Shown: positions 7,492-14,674 of the stretch, one piece after another
Layout: every line of letters begins with the position of its first letter
Numbering within the stretch: position 1 is the stretch's first letter
Position numbers and translations under genes: made by a program
Notes under the pieces: model-generated
The model's input: only the letters and a program-made list of their open reading frames with translations
Told to the model about the DNA's origin: nothing
The model's database searches: none
Source of the DNA: Streptomyces echinatus
GTDB taxonomy: Bacteria; Actinomycetota; Actinomycetes; Streptomycetales; Streptomycetaceae
NCBI RefSeq assembly: GCF_014203595.1
Contig: NZ_JACHJK010000001.1
Location: 622,582-686,581, forward strand
Direction of reading: 5' to 3'
Length of the DNA stretch: 64,000 bases

Positions 7492-8544
7492 TCAACGGCC
7501 CTGCAGCGCCTTCACATTGTCGCCGAAGGTCCAGTTCTTCGAGCCGTCCCAGTTGATCGACCAGGTCATCAGGCCCTTGAGCGAGCTGCCGTAGTGCCTC
7601 CAGGCCTGGGAGACGAGGGACGGGGACATGTGGCCGCCGCCCGCGCCGGGCTGGGCGGGCAGTCCCGGGACCTGCTTGTCGTACGGCACCCTGATGGTCG
7701 TTCCCTGGACCACGAGCCCCCTGTCGAGGCAGTCGGTCTGCGCGGTGAAGCCCTGGACCGTGCCGGCCGAGTAGGAGTCGCCGGAGCAGCCGTACATGCT
7801 GCCGTTGTAGTACTGCATGTTCAGCCACCACAGGCGGCCGTTGTCGGCGTACTTCTTGATGACCGGCAGGTACGCGCCCCAGATCGAGCCGTAGGTGACG
7901 CTGCCGCCGGTGACATAGGCCGTCTCGGGGGCCATCGTCAGGCCGAAGTTCGACGGCATCCGCGCGAGGATCCCGTCGATGATGCGGATCAGGTTGGCCT
8001 GGGACGTGGACGGCCGGCCGATGGACCCGCTGCCGACCAGGCCGGTCTCGATGTCGATGTCGATGCCGTCGAAGTTGTACTTCTGCAGGATCGGGACGAT
8101 CGTCGCCACGAAGCGGTCGGCGACGGCGGAGGACGACAGGTCGATGCCGGCCGCGGCGCCGCCGATGGAGAGCAGGACCGTCTGCCCGGATGCCTTGGCC
8201 GCGCACATCTCGGCGGGTGTCGCCACCTTCACGCCGCTGTCCATGCCGTCCTCCCACAGCGCGGTGCCGTCGGAGCGGATCACCGGGAAGGCCGCGTTGA
8301 TCACGTTGTAGCCGTGGGCGGGGATGCGCGAGTCGGTGACGGGGGTCCAGCCGAAGGGCGGGTGGACGCCGTTGGCGGAGCCGTCCCAGTTCTCCCAGTA
8401 GCCCTGGAGCACCTTGCCCGCGGGCCGTGACTTCACCGCGCAGGTGTCGGCGGCGGAGGCGGTGGGCGCGGCGGCGATCGCGAGCGGGGCGAGGACGGCG
8501 GTGGTGAGGGCAGCGGTGAGCAGGCGCAGGGTGCGGCGGAGCAT
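7492..8544 (-). CDS. secreted GH18 chitinase
   Basis: Family 18 glycoside hydrolase, 350 aa, expected to cleave chitin outside the cell. An Arg-led signal peptide ends near ASA-AD (about residue 32). The catalytic DGIDIDIE motif is at about 159-166, with the Glu as proton donor, and SIGG and MTWSINWD family motifs are also present. No separate chitin-binding domain is visible, so this is a bare catalytic domain. The ATG at 8544 follows GGGAGG. The promoter region carries a double TGGTCCAGACC-type element as seen before Streptomyces chitinase genes, implying induction by N-acetylglucosamine/chitobiose via DasR. Confidence 0.93.
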   Translation of the reverse strand: MLRRTLRLLTAALTTAVLAPLAIAAAPTASAADTCAVKSRPAGKVLQGYWENWDGSANGVHPPFGWTPVTDSRIPAHGYNVINAAFPVIRSDGTALWEDGMDSGVKVATPAEMCAAKASGQTVLLSIGGAAAGIDLSSSAVADRFVATIVPILQKYNFDGIDIDIETGLVGSGSIGRPSTSQANLIRIIDGILARMPSNFGLTMAPETAYVTGGSVTYGSIWGAYLPVIKKYADNGRLWWLNMQYYNGSMYGCSGDSYSAGTVQGFTAQTDCLDRGLVVQGTTIRVPYDKQVPGLPAQPGAGGGHMSPSLVSQAWRHYGSSLKGLMTWSINWDGSKNWTFGDNVKALQGR

Positions 8545-8614
8545 CGGGCCTCCCGGTGGGGGATCGGTGAGGTGTCGTAGGCATGACAGATCGCGGTGCT
8601 CTCCGCACAGTGCT

Positions 8615-8649
8615 CTGGTCCAGACCTTCCGTCAATAGGTCTGGACCAG
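8615..8649. promoter_or_regulatory. chitinase-type DasR-like double site
   Basis: CTGGTCCAGACCT (8615-8627) recurs as its reverse complement at 8637-8649; each copy is nearly self-palindromic and resembles the DasR site ACTGGTCTAGACCACT and the repeats of chitinase promoters. It lies 71-105 bp upstream of the GH18 start. Confidence 0.6.
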
Positions 8650-8677
8650 TTCTGAAGCGGGGGTGGCAAGGATGGAA

Positions 8678-8699
8678 TGACAGATATTGAAATCTGTCA
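8678..8699. promoter_or_regulatory. 8-6-8 palindrome before aldo/keto reductase
   Basis: TGACAGAT (8678-8685) and ATCTGTCA (8692-8699), perfect inverted arms with a 6-nt AT-rich spacer, followed by further CTGTCA/TGTCAG half-sites up to 8712. It looks like an operator for the downstream gene; the TetR protein at 9759 is the nearest candidate binder. Confidence 0.55.
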
Positions 8700-8728
8700 G
8701 CTGTCATGTCAGGCTAGGGGGCATGACG

Positions 8729-9733
8729 ATGCGAACCCGAACCCTCGGAACCACCGGCCCCCAGGTCTCCGCCCTCGGCCTCGGCTGCATGGGCATGTCC
8801 GCGCTGTACGGCGACGCCGACCGCGCGGAGTCCGTCGCGACGATCCACGCCGCCCTGGACGCGGGCGTGACCCTGCTCGACACCGGCGACTTCTACGCCA
8901 TGGGCCACAACGAGATGCTCATCGGCGAGGCTCTGCGCACCGCGCCCGCCGCCCTGCGCGAAAAGGCCCTGACCAGCGTCAAGTTCGGCGCTCTGCGCGA
9001 CCCGGACGGCAACTGGAGCGGCTACGACGGCCGTCCCGCCGCCGTGCGGAACTTCGCCGCCTACTCCCTGCAGCGCCTCGGCGTCGACCACATCGACGTC
9101 TACCGGATCGCGCGCCTCGACCCGGAGGTCCCGATCGAGGAGACCGTCGGCGCGATCTCCGAACTGGTCGAGAAGGGGTACGTCCGGCACATCGGCCTGA
9201 GCGAGGTCGGCGCCGACACCATCCGGCGGGCCGCCGCCACCGCTCCCATCGCCGACCTCCAGATCGAGTACTCGCTGATCTCCCGGAGCATCGAGCGGGA
9301 GATCCTGCCGGCCACCCGTGAGCTGGGCATCGGCATCACCGCGTACGGCGTGCTCTCCCGCGGCCTCATCTCCGGTCACTTCTCCCGTGACCGGCAACTG
9401 GCCCCGACCGACTTCCGCGCCCACTCGCCCCGCTTCCAGGGCGACAACCTCCAGCACAACCTGAACCTGGTCGAGGCCCTGCGCGAGATCGCCGGGAGGA
9501 AGGGCGTCACGGTCGCCCAGACCGCCATCGCCTGGGTGGTCTCCCGCGGCGAGGACATCGTGCCGCTCGTCGGCGCCCGCACCCGCGAGCGGCTGGGCGA
9601 GTCGCTGGGCGCGCTGGAGGTCACGCTGGACGAGGCCGACCTGACGGCGATCGAGGAGGCCGTCCCGGCGGACGCGGCGGCGGGCGACCGTTACCCGACG
9701 GTGCAGATGGCGCACCTCGACAGCGAGCGCTGA
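8729..9733 (+). CDS. aldo/keto reductase
   Basis: NADPH-dependent oxidoreductase of the aldo/keto reductase superfamily, 334 aa, TIM-barrel fold. Asp and Tyr of the active site lie in LLDTGDFYAMGHNE and Lys in TSVKFGAL. The fourth residue, normally His in a Y-Q-H-R context, is replaced (DVYRIARLDP), a variant I recall from one actinobacterial subgroup. The C-terminal GARTRERLGE segment fits the cofactor phosphate-binding site. ATG 8729 has GGGGG seven bases upstream; ATG 8723 is an alternative two codons longer. A TetR gene follows 25 bp downstream on the same strand, probably co-transcribed. Substrate unknown. Confidence 0.9.
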   Translation: MRTRTLGTTGPQVSALGLGCMGMSALYGDADRAESVATIHAALDAGVTLLDTGDFYAMGHNEMLIGEALRTAPAALREKALTSVKFGALRDPDGNWSGYDGRPAAVRNFAAYSLQRLGVDHIDVYRIARLDPEVPIEETVGAISELVEKGYVRHIGLSEVGADTIRRAAATAPIADLQIEYSLISRSIEREILPATRELGIGITAYGVLSRGLISGHFSRDRQLAPTDFRAHSPRFQGDNLQHNLNLVEALREIAGRKGVTVAQTAIAWVVSRGEDIVPLVGARTRERLGESLGALEVTLDEADLTAIEEAVPADAAAGDRYPTVQMAHLDSER

Positions 9734-9758
9734 TCGCCGTGCCGGGTACGGTCTAGGC

Positions 9759-10358
9759 ATGCCACCGACCAGCGAGACCCTGACCGCCGAGCGGATCCTC
9801 GAAGCCACCGAGGAGGTGCTGCGCCGCCACGGCCCGGCCAAGGCCACCGTGGTCGACGTGGCCCGCGCGCTCGGCGTCAGCCACGGCAGTGTCTACCGGC
9901 ACTTCCGCACCAAGGCGGCGCTGCGCGAGGCGGTCACCAAGCGCTGGCTGGACCGGACCTCGGAGCGGCTCGCCGGGATCGTCGACGCCGAGGACCGGGA
10001 CCCCGAGCGGCGGCTGCGCGACTGGCTCGCCGCCCTCTTCGCCGCCAAGCGGCACAAGGCGGGTGACGACCCTGAGCTGTTCGCGACCTACACCGTGCTC
10101 ACCGACGAGCTCGGGGGTGTGGTCCACGAGCACATAGCCGAACTGACCGGCCAGCTCACCCGGATCGTCATGGCGGGGGCCGGGTCGGGCGACTTCTCCG
10201 TGCCCGACCCGGCCGCCGCGGCCCGGGCCGTCTTCCAGGCCACCTGCCGCTTCCACGACCCCTGTCACGCCCGGGAGTGGACCGCCCCGGGGATCGACGA
10301 GGAGTTCACGGCCGTCGTGGACCTGCTGGTGCGGGGGCTCAGTTCACCTTCACGGTGA
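9759..10358 (+). CDS. TetR family transcriptional regulator
   Basis: 199-aa TetR regulator. The N-terminal HTH (ATVVDVARALGVSHGSVYRHF, about residues 28-48) is canonical, and the remainder is a helical ligand-binding domain. It follows the aldo/keto reductase on the same strand and likely controls that operon through the palindrome at 8678-8699 (inference). Its 3' end overlaps the convergent secreted-protein gene by 20 bp. Confidence 0.93.
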   Translation: MPPTSETLTAERILEATEEVLRRHGPAKATVVDVARALGVSHGSVYRHFRTKAALREAVTKRWLDRTSERLAGIVDAEDRDPERRLRDWLAALFAAKRHKAGDDPELFATYTVLTDELGGVVHEHIAELTGQLTRIVMAGAGSGDFSVPDPAAAARAVFQATCRFHDPCHAREWTAPGIDEEFTAVVDLLVRGLSSPSR

Positions 10359-10806
10359 CGGTGGGCGAGAAGACCTTCCCTTCCTTGGTCACGCTCGCGA
10401 CCCGCAGGTGCTCGTCGCCCTTGGTGTTCAGCTTGGCCGCGAGGGCGTAGGAGTTGCCGGTCTTGACCTTGGCGGTCGCCTTCAGGGCCGTCCACTTGCC
10501 GTTCTTCTCGTGCTGGAGCACCAGCGGGCTGCCGACCTTCAGGCCCTTGGTGCGCCCGGTGAACGTCACCATGTCGCCGGCCTTCACCGAGGACTTGCCT
10601 GCGGTGACGGTGATCGAGGTCTTGCCGGTGGGGCTCGGGCTCGCGGTGCCCGTGGGGCTCTTGTCGCCCGTGGGGCTGGCGCTGCCGTTGTCCGTGGGGC
10701 TCGGACTGGCGGCGAAGGCTCCGGCCGTCCCGCCGGAGAGCAGTGCCGCGCAGAGGATGCCGGAGCCGAGCACGCGGCCGTATCGATGGCGGAGTACGGA
10801 GGTCAT
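10339..10806 (-). CDS. secreted protein with Ser/Thr/Pro linker and Ig-like domain
   Basis: 155-aa exported protein of unknown function. A basic start and signal peptide end near AFA-AS. A Ser/Pro/Thr/Gly-rich repeat linker follows (about residues 35-62, SPTGDKSPTGTASPSPTGKT). The C-terminal segment of about 90 residues is Val/Thr/Lys-rich (VKAGDMVTFTGRTKGLKVGS), resembling a bacterial Ig-like beta-sandwich. ATG 10806 has GGGAG upstream; longer readings add Arg-rich non-secretory sequence. It is similar in design to the broken gene at 28177-28478. Confidence 0.8.
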   Translation of the reverse strand: MTSVLRHRYGRVLGSGILCAALLSGGTAGAFAASPSPTDNGSASPTGDKSPTGTASPSPTGKTSITVTAGKSSVKAGDMVTFTGRTKGLKVGSPLVLQHEKNGKWTALKATAKVKTGNSYALAAKLNTKGDEHLRVASVTKEGKVFSPTVTVKVN

Positions 10807-10929
10807 GTTTCGTCTCCCGTCGCTCGATGAACCTTTCCCAGGCTGGCCCGGGTCCGGCCGGGCGGCCACTCGGGACGAGCCGGAACACCGTGCGGACGCC
10901 ATCGAAACCGCAGGTCGGCGGGGGTGCCG

Positions 10930-11100
10930 AGGGATCTGCCCGGCACTCGGCGAGCACGGTCCGGCGCCCGGCCACGAGCGTGCCCCGGTGTCTGGCCGCG
11001 AGCGTGCCCCGGTGTTCTGGCCGCGCGCGCGGTCCGGTGCCTGGCCGGCACCACGGTCCGGCGCCCGGCCGTGACCACGGTCCGGCGCCCGCGTGATCAG
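10930..11100. repeat. degenerate GC-rich tandem repeat
   Basis: About six imperfect units of roughly 20-29 bp, each built on GTCCGGCGCCCGGCC or GTGTCTGGCCGCGAGCGTG variants, fill the spacer between two minus-strand genes. Weak in-frame ORFs cross it on both strands but show no protein character. No promoter is obvious inside it. Confidence 0.55.
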
Positions 11101-11191
11101 GTTCCCGGCGCCGGCGCACGATGCCGCGGGCCCGGGGCCGGCGCACGGTGTCGGCCGGACGGCTCCCGTCGCCGGCGTGAGCCGTCGGCGC

Positions 11192-11416
11192 TCAGCGCGA
11201 AGGCTGCCGGGGTGCCGTCGGGTCGACCGTCGCCTGGTGGGACTCGGCCAGATGCTCCTCCGCCTTCAGCCACGGCAGGAACTGCGCGCCGCGCCGCCAG
11301 CCGCAGGTCTCGCAGCGGATGGTGCGCTGTACGCCGGTCCGCACCACGTGGACCACGTGCTCCCGGCCGTGCCCGTCCCAGCGGCTGACCCTGCTCGTGC
11401 TGCTGCCCCTCGTCAT
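11192..11416 (-). CDS. small CxxC/HxxxxH zinc-ribbon-like protein
   Basis: 74-aa protein with a putative zinc site: CETCGWRRG near the middle and EEHLAESH about 20 residues later (Cys2-His2-like). The start ATG 11416 is preceded by GGAGGGAGGG; the long upstream in-frame reading is a shadow of the MFS gene. Conserved small proteins of this type occur in Streptomyces, but I know no function. The Trp-rich CGWRRGAQFLPW segment might contact nucleic acid or protein. It lies 107 bp downstream of the MFS gene on the same strand. Confidence 0.7.
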   Translation of the reverse strand: MTRGSSTSRVSRWDGHGREHVVHVVRTGVQRTIRCETCGWRRGAQFLPWLKAEEHLAESHQATVDPTAPRQPSR

Positions 11417-11523
11417 CGCGCCCTCCCTCCCCGCGCCGGACCTCCCGGCCGCAAGGAAGTGTGCGGCAGGAGCGGCACCGGCGGGGCCCGGTCGGCACGG
11501 GCGGCCCGGGCCGGGCCCCCGGC

Positions 11524-12951
11524 TCAGCCGACCGCCCTGGGCAGCCGCAGGCTCAGCAGGCCGGTCAGCACGATCCCGCCCAGCTGCACCAGCAGCGTGC
11601 CGACCAGCGCGTCCCGCATGCCCAGGTGCGGTACGAGGGTCAGGAACAGGGTGCCCAGCGTGGCGACGCCCAGGGCCAGCGCCGACTGCTGTGTGGTGAC
11701 CATCACACCGCTTCCGACACCGGCGCGGGCGGGCGGCACCTCCGACATCACGATCCGCATCACGTTGGGCAGTTGCAGCGCCTGGCCGGCACCGGCCACG
11801 GCCGCGCCCGGCAGCAGCGGACCGAAGCCCAGGTGCGGCCAGTCGCGCCAGGCGGCCAGCACGATCAGCAGCACGCCCACGCCCTGCAGCACGGATCCCG
11901 CGGTGACCACCCGGGTCCCGAAGCGGGCGATCAGCCGCGGTCCGGCGAGCGAGACGAACAGGAACGCCAGCGCCATCGGCGCGAGCGCGAGCCCGGCCCG
12001 CACCGGGCCGAGCCGGGCGCCCTGCTGCAGTGCCAGCGCGATCACGAACATGAATCCGCTGAATCCGATGGAGAACGGCACGATGAGTTCGAGACCGTGC
12101 CGCATGGACGGCACCCGGAACAGGCTCGGCGGCACCAGCGGGGTCCGCCCCGCCCGGTCCGCCCGCCGCTCCACCGTCCAGAACCCGGCCACGGCGAACG
12201 GGAACGCGGCCAGCGACAGCCAGGTCCACAGCGGCCAGCCGGCCGCCCGGCCCTCGGTGAGCGGCGCGAGCAGCGTCAGCAGGGACACCGCGAGCAGGAC
12301 CGTGCCGGGCACGTCGACGGGCTCCGGGTGCTGTGACCGGGTCTCCGGTACGAACCGCACGGCGAGCACCAGCCCCAGCGCGACCACCGGCACGTTGACG
12401 AGGAAGATGGCCCGCCACCCGGTCCCGGCGACGTCGGCGGCGACCAGCACCCCGCCGAGGATCTGGCCGGCCACCATGGACAGCCCGGCCGTGGCGCCGT
12501 ACAGGCTCATGGCCTTCGCCCGGCGCGTGCCGCTCGTGGAGGCCTGGATGGTGGCGAGGACCTGCGGCAGCATCGCGGCGGCCGAGGCGCCCTGCGCGAC
12601 CCGGGCCGCGACCAGGCTCCCGGCGCCGGGCGCGAGCCCGCAGGCCAGCGAGGTAAGTCCGAAGGCGGCCATCCCGGCGAGGAACATCCGCCGGCGGCCG
12701 TACAGGTCGCCGAGCCGCCCGCCGAGCACGAGCAGTACGGCGTACGCGACTCCGTACCCGGCGACCACCAGCTCCAGCACGGCCTCGCCGGCGGCGAGAT
12801 CGGTGCCGATGGCCGGCAGGGCCACGTTGACGATGAAGAAGTCGACCAGCGGCAGGGCCGCGGCGAGCAGGACGGTGAACAGCCCGGGCCCGCCGAGCGC
12901 GGGCGGCGCGGCCGTCGTCCGGACGGCGGGGACGGTGACGGTTTCACTCAT
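11524..12951 (-). CDS. MFS drug exporter, DHA2 (14-TMS) type
   Basis: 475-aa proton-driven efflux protein. After a 22-residue cytosolic start, motif D1-like PLVDFFIVNVALPAI, motif A (GGRLGDLYGRRR) and motif C-like segments mark the DHA2 family; about 14 hydrophobic helices are visible. The 61-bp spacer upstream holds two CTGGTA-type elements also found before the MmyB-type regulator at 13767, suggesting that regulator controls it. Substrate unknown. Confidence 0.9.
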   Translation of the reverse strand: MSETVTVPAVRTTAAPPALGGPGLFTVLLAAALPLVDFFIVNVALPAIGTDLAAGEAVLELVVAGYGVAYAVLLVLGGRLGDLYGRRRMFLAGMAAFGLTSLACGLAPGAGSLVAARVAQGASAAAMLPQVLATIQASTSGTRRAKAMSLYGATAGLSMVAGQILGGVLVAADVAGTGWRAIFLVNVPVVALGLVLAVRFVPETRSQHPEPVDVPGTVLLAVSLLTLLAPLTEGRAAGWPLWTWLSLAAFPFAVAGFWTVERRADRAGRTPLVPPSLFRVPSMRHGLELIVPFSIGFSGFMFVIALALQQGARLGPVRAGLALAPMALAFLFVSLAGPRLIARFGTRVVTAGSVLQGVGVLLIVLAAWRDWPHLGFGPLLPGAAVAGAGQALQLPNVMRIVMSEVPPARAGVGSGVMVTTQQSALALGVATLGTLFLTLVPHLGMRDALVGTLLVQLGGIVLTGLLSLRLPRAVG

Positions 12952-12978
12952 GTCCCCGAGCCTGCGTCACTTCTCAGC

Positions 12979-13010
12979 CTGGTACCAGAGTGTTCTGATC
13001 CTGGTAGAAG
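12979..13010. promoter_or_regulatory. CTGGTACC-type operator pair before MFS
   Basis: CTGGTACCAG (12979-12988, perfect palindrome) and CTGGTAGAAG (13001-13010), 22 bp apart, in the spacer upstream of the MFS start at 12951. The same core occurs at 13715-13740 before the MmyB-type regulator. Confidence 0.5.
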
Positions 13011-13012
13011 AA

Positions 13013-13558
13013 CTACCCGGCAACAGGGTCGGTCACCATGGTGGTGGCCGGCAGCCCCTCGCCGGGGTCCACGGTGTCCCGGGCCAGCAGCCAGTTCCCG
13101 TCCGTGCCCCGGGTGAACGTCATGGTGTGGGGCAGGGCCAGCTCCTCGGGCCAGGGGACGCCGGGCCGGGACAGGCGGGTGTACTCGGTGACCCGGAGGG
13201 TGGCGGTGTCCGGGCCGACATCGGCGCCGGTGATCTCGGCCTCGGCCCGCGCCCCGGTGTATCCGCCGCCGTCCGCCGCGTACCGCCCGCCCTTCGCGCG
13301 CAGGGCGGTGAGGTCGGCGCGGGCCCGGCCGGCCAGCTCGGGGGTGATGTGCAGCAGGGCCAGCGACTCTTCGAGGGCGGGCGGGGAGGTGGTGAGCATC
13401 GCGGCGCGCTGCTGCAGATAGGCCTCGGCGATCCGGGGCAGTGCCGGCGGAACGGCCTGGGCGGAGGCCGCCGGCCGCGTCGCCGGCGCGTCACCGGCAC
13501 CGAGCGCCACCGCCACGCCGACGACGGCCGCGGCGAGAACCGGGCGGGCAGCACGCAT
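13013..13558 (-). CDS. secreted hypothetical protein
   Basis: 181-aa exported protein. A signal peptide (Arg-Ala start, Ala/Val core) leads into an Ala/Pro-rich mature start. The central part has a helical AYLQQRAAML region, and the C-terminal half is beta-rich with LRVTEYTRL and WLLARDTVDPGEG, reminiscent of the small Streptomyces secreted proteins that carry a SnoaL/NTF2-like fold, though that is only an impression. ATG 13558 has GGGGGT upstream. It is upstream of and co-directional with the MFS gene, and divergent from the MmyB-type regulator. Confidence 0.75.
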   Translation of the reverse strand: MRAARPVLAAAVVGVAVALGAGDAPATRPAASAQAVPPALPRIAEAYLQQRAAMLTTSPPALEESLALLHITPELAGRARADLTALRAKGGRYAADGGGYTGARAEAEITGADVGPDTATLRVTEYTRLSRPGVPWPEELALPHTMTFTRGTDGNWLLARDTVDPGEGLPATTMVTDPVAG

Positions 13559-13714
13559 GGGGACCCCCTGCTCGACGGGCGGGCCGGGAGCTCCGGCCCG
13601 CATCAGGAGAGCGTTCCTGCCCGCCGCCACGTTCCCCTCCGGCCGTATCTCGCCCCGGAACGTCCGATTCCTTCCCCTCCCGTCCCCTCAGCCTGGTTAT
13701 CTGCCGCTCTCGTC

Positions 13715-13740
13715 CTGGTACCGGAAACACCTGGCACCAG
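13715..13740. promoter_or_regulatory. CTGGTACC-type operator pair before MmyB regulator
   Basis: CTGGTACCGG (13715-13724) and CTGGCACCAG (13731-13740), 16 bp apart, 26-52 bp upstream of the regulator ATG. The shared motif with 12979-13010 suggests autoregulation. Confidence 0.5.
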
Positions 13741-13766
13741 CCTGGCCGGCACGGCACCCTGGGCGT

Positions 13767-14648
13767 ATGACGACCACGGCCCAGGAGACCCCGCCGCAGC
13801 CGGCCCGGGGTGCGGAGATCCGCCGGCACGAGCTGGCCGCGTTCCTGCGCAGCCGGCGCGAGCGCATCACACCGGAGCAGGTGGGCCTGCCGCGCGGCGC
13901 CCGCCGCCGTACGCCCGGACTGCGTAGGGAGGAGGTCGCCCAGCTCTCCGCGGTCGGCGTCACCTGGTACACCTGGCTCGAACAGGCCCGCGACATCCAG
14001 GTCTCCGTACAGGTCCTGGACGCCCTGGCGCGCGCCCTGCGGCTGGACGGCAGCGAGCGTGCCCACCTGTTCCAGCTGGCCGGCGTGACCGATCCGAGCC
14101 CGGCCGCCAGCTGCCCGAGCATCACGCCCGCCCTGCGCGAGATGCTGACCCGGCTGGAGCCGATCCCGGCCTGCATCCAGAACAGCCGGTACGACATCCT
14201 CGCCTACAACCGCACCTACGGCCGCCTCCTGTGCGACCTGGACGCGGTCCCGCCCGAGGACCGGAACTGCATGCTCCTCATCCACACCGACAAGGACTGG
14301 CAGGCGGCCGTCGTCCACCTGGACGAGGCCCGGCGCCTGATGGCCGCCCGGCTGCGCGCCTCCCTGGCCGGTCACCTCGGCGAGCCGGCCTGGAAGATGC
14401 TCCTCGGGCGGCTGGAGGAGATCCCGGAGTTCCGCGAGAACTGGGAGCGGTACGAGGTGGTCGGCACCCGCTCCAAGACGAAGGAGTTCCTCAACCGGTA
14501 CGTCGGCCACCTCACCCTGGAGCACACCGACCTGTGGCTGGGCCCCCAGCTGGGCGCCCGGATGGTGACGTACACCCCGAAGAACGAGGAGACGCGGGAG
14601 CGGCTGGAGCGGCTGCACCGGATCGCGTCCGGGGCGCCGGAACGCTGA
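13767..14648 (+). CDS. MmyB-type XRE transcriptional regulator
   Basis: 293-aa regulator. N-terminal HTH_31-type domain (RRHELAAFLRSRRERITPEQ, then TPGLRREEVAQLSAVGVTWY) is the fingerprint of the MmyB-like family. The C-terminal MmyB-like ligand-binding domain (from about residue 110, ILAYNRTYGRLL onward) is PAS-like and known in this family to bind fatty-acid-like ligands. ATG 13767 is chosen because the domain begins there; upstream in-frame sequence overlaps the divergent gene. It probably regulates itself and the MFS exporter at 11524-12951. Confidence 0.92.
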   Translation: MTTTAQETPPQPARGAEIRRHELAAFLRSRRERITPEQVGLPRGARRRTPGLRREEVAQLSAVGVTWYTWLEQARDIQVSVQVLDALARALRLDGSERAHLFQLAGVTDPSPAASCPSITPALREMLTRLEPIPACIQNSRYDILAYNRTYGRLLCDLDAVPPEDRNCMLLIHTDKDWQAAVVHLDEARRLMAARLRASLAGHLGEPAWKMLLGRLEEIPEFRENWERYEVVGTRSKTKEFLNRYVGHLTLEHTDLWLGPQLGARMVTYTPKNEETRERLERLHRIASGAPER

Positions 14649-14674
14649 TCAGCGGCCGTCCGCCCGGTGGGGCC

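Noticed and set aside
6737..8707. chitinase and sigma factor as one 656-aa minus-strand product
   Set aside because: The two genes are in different frames; the long frame joins a chitinase shadow to the sigma gene, and GTG 7330 has its own ribosome-binding site.
11093..13927. 944-codon plus-strand reading frame
   Set aside because: Antisense to the MFS and secreted-protein genes; Ser/Thr/Pro/Arg-rich shadow.
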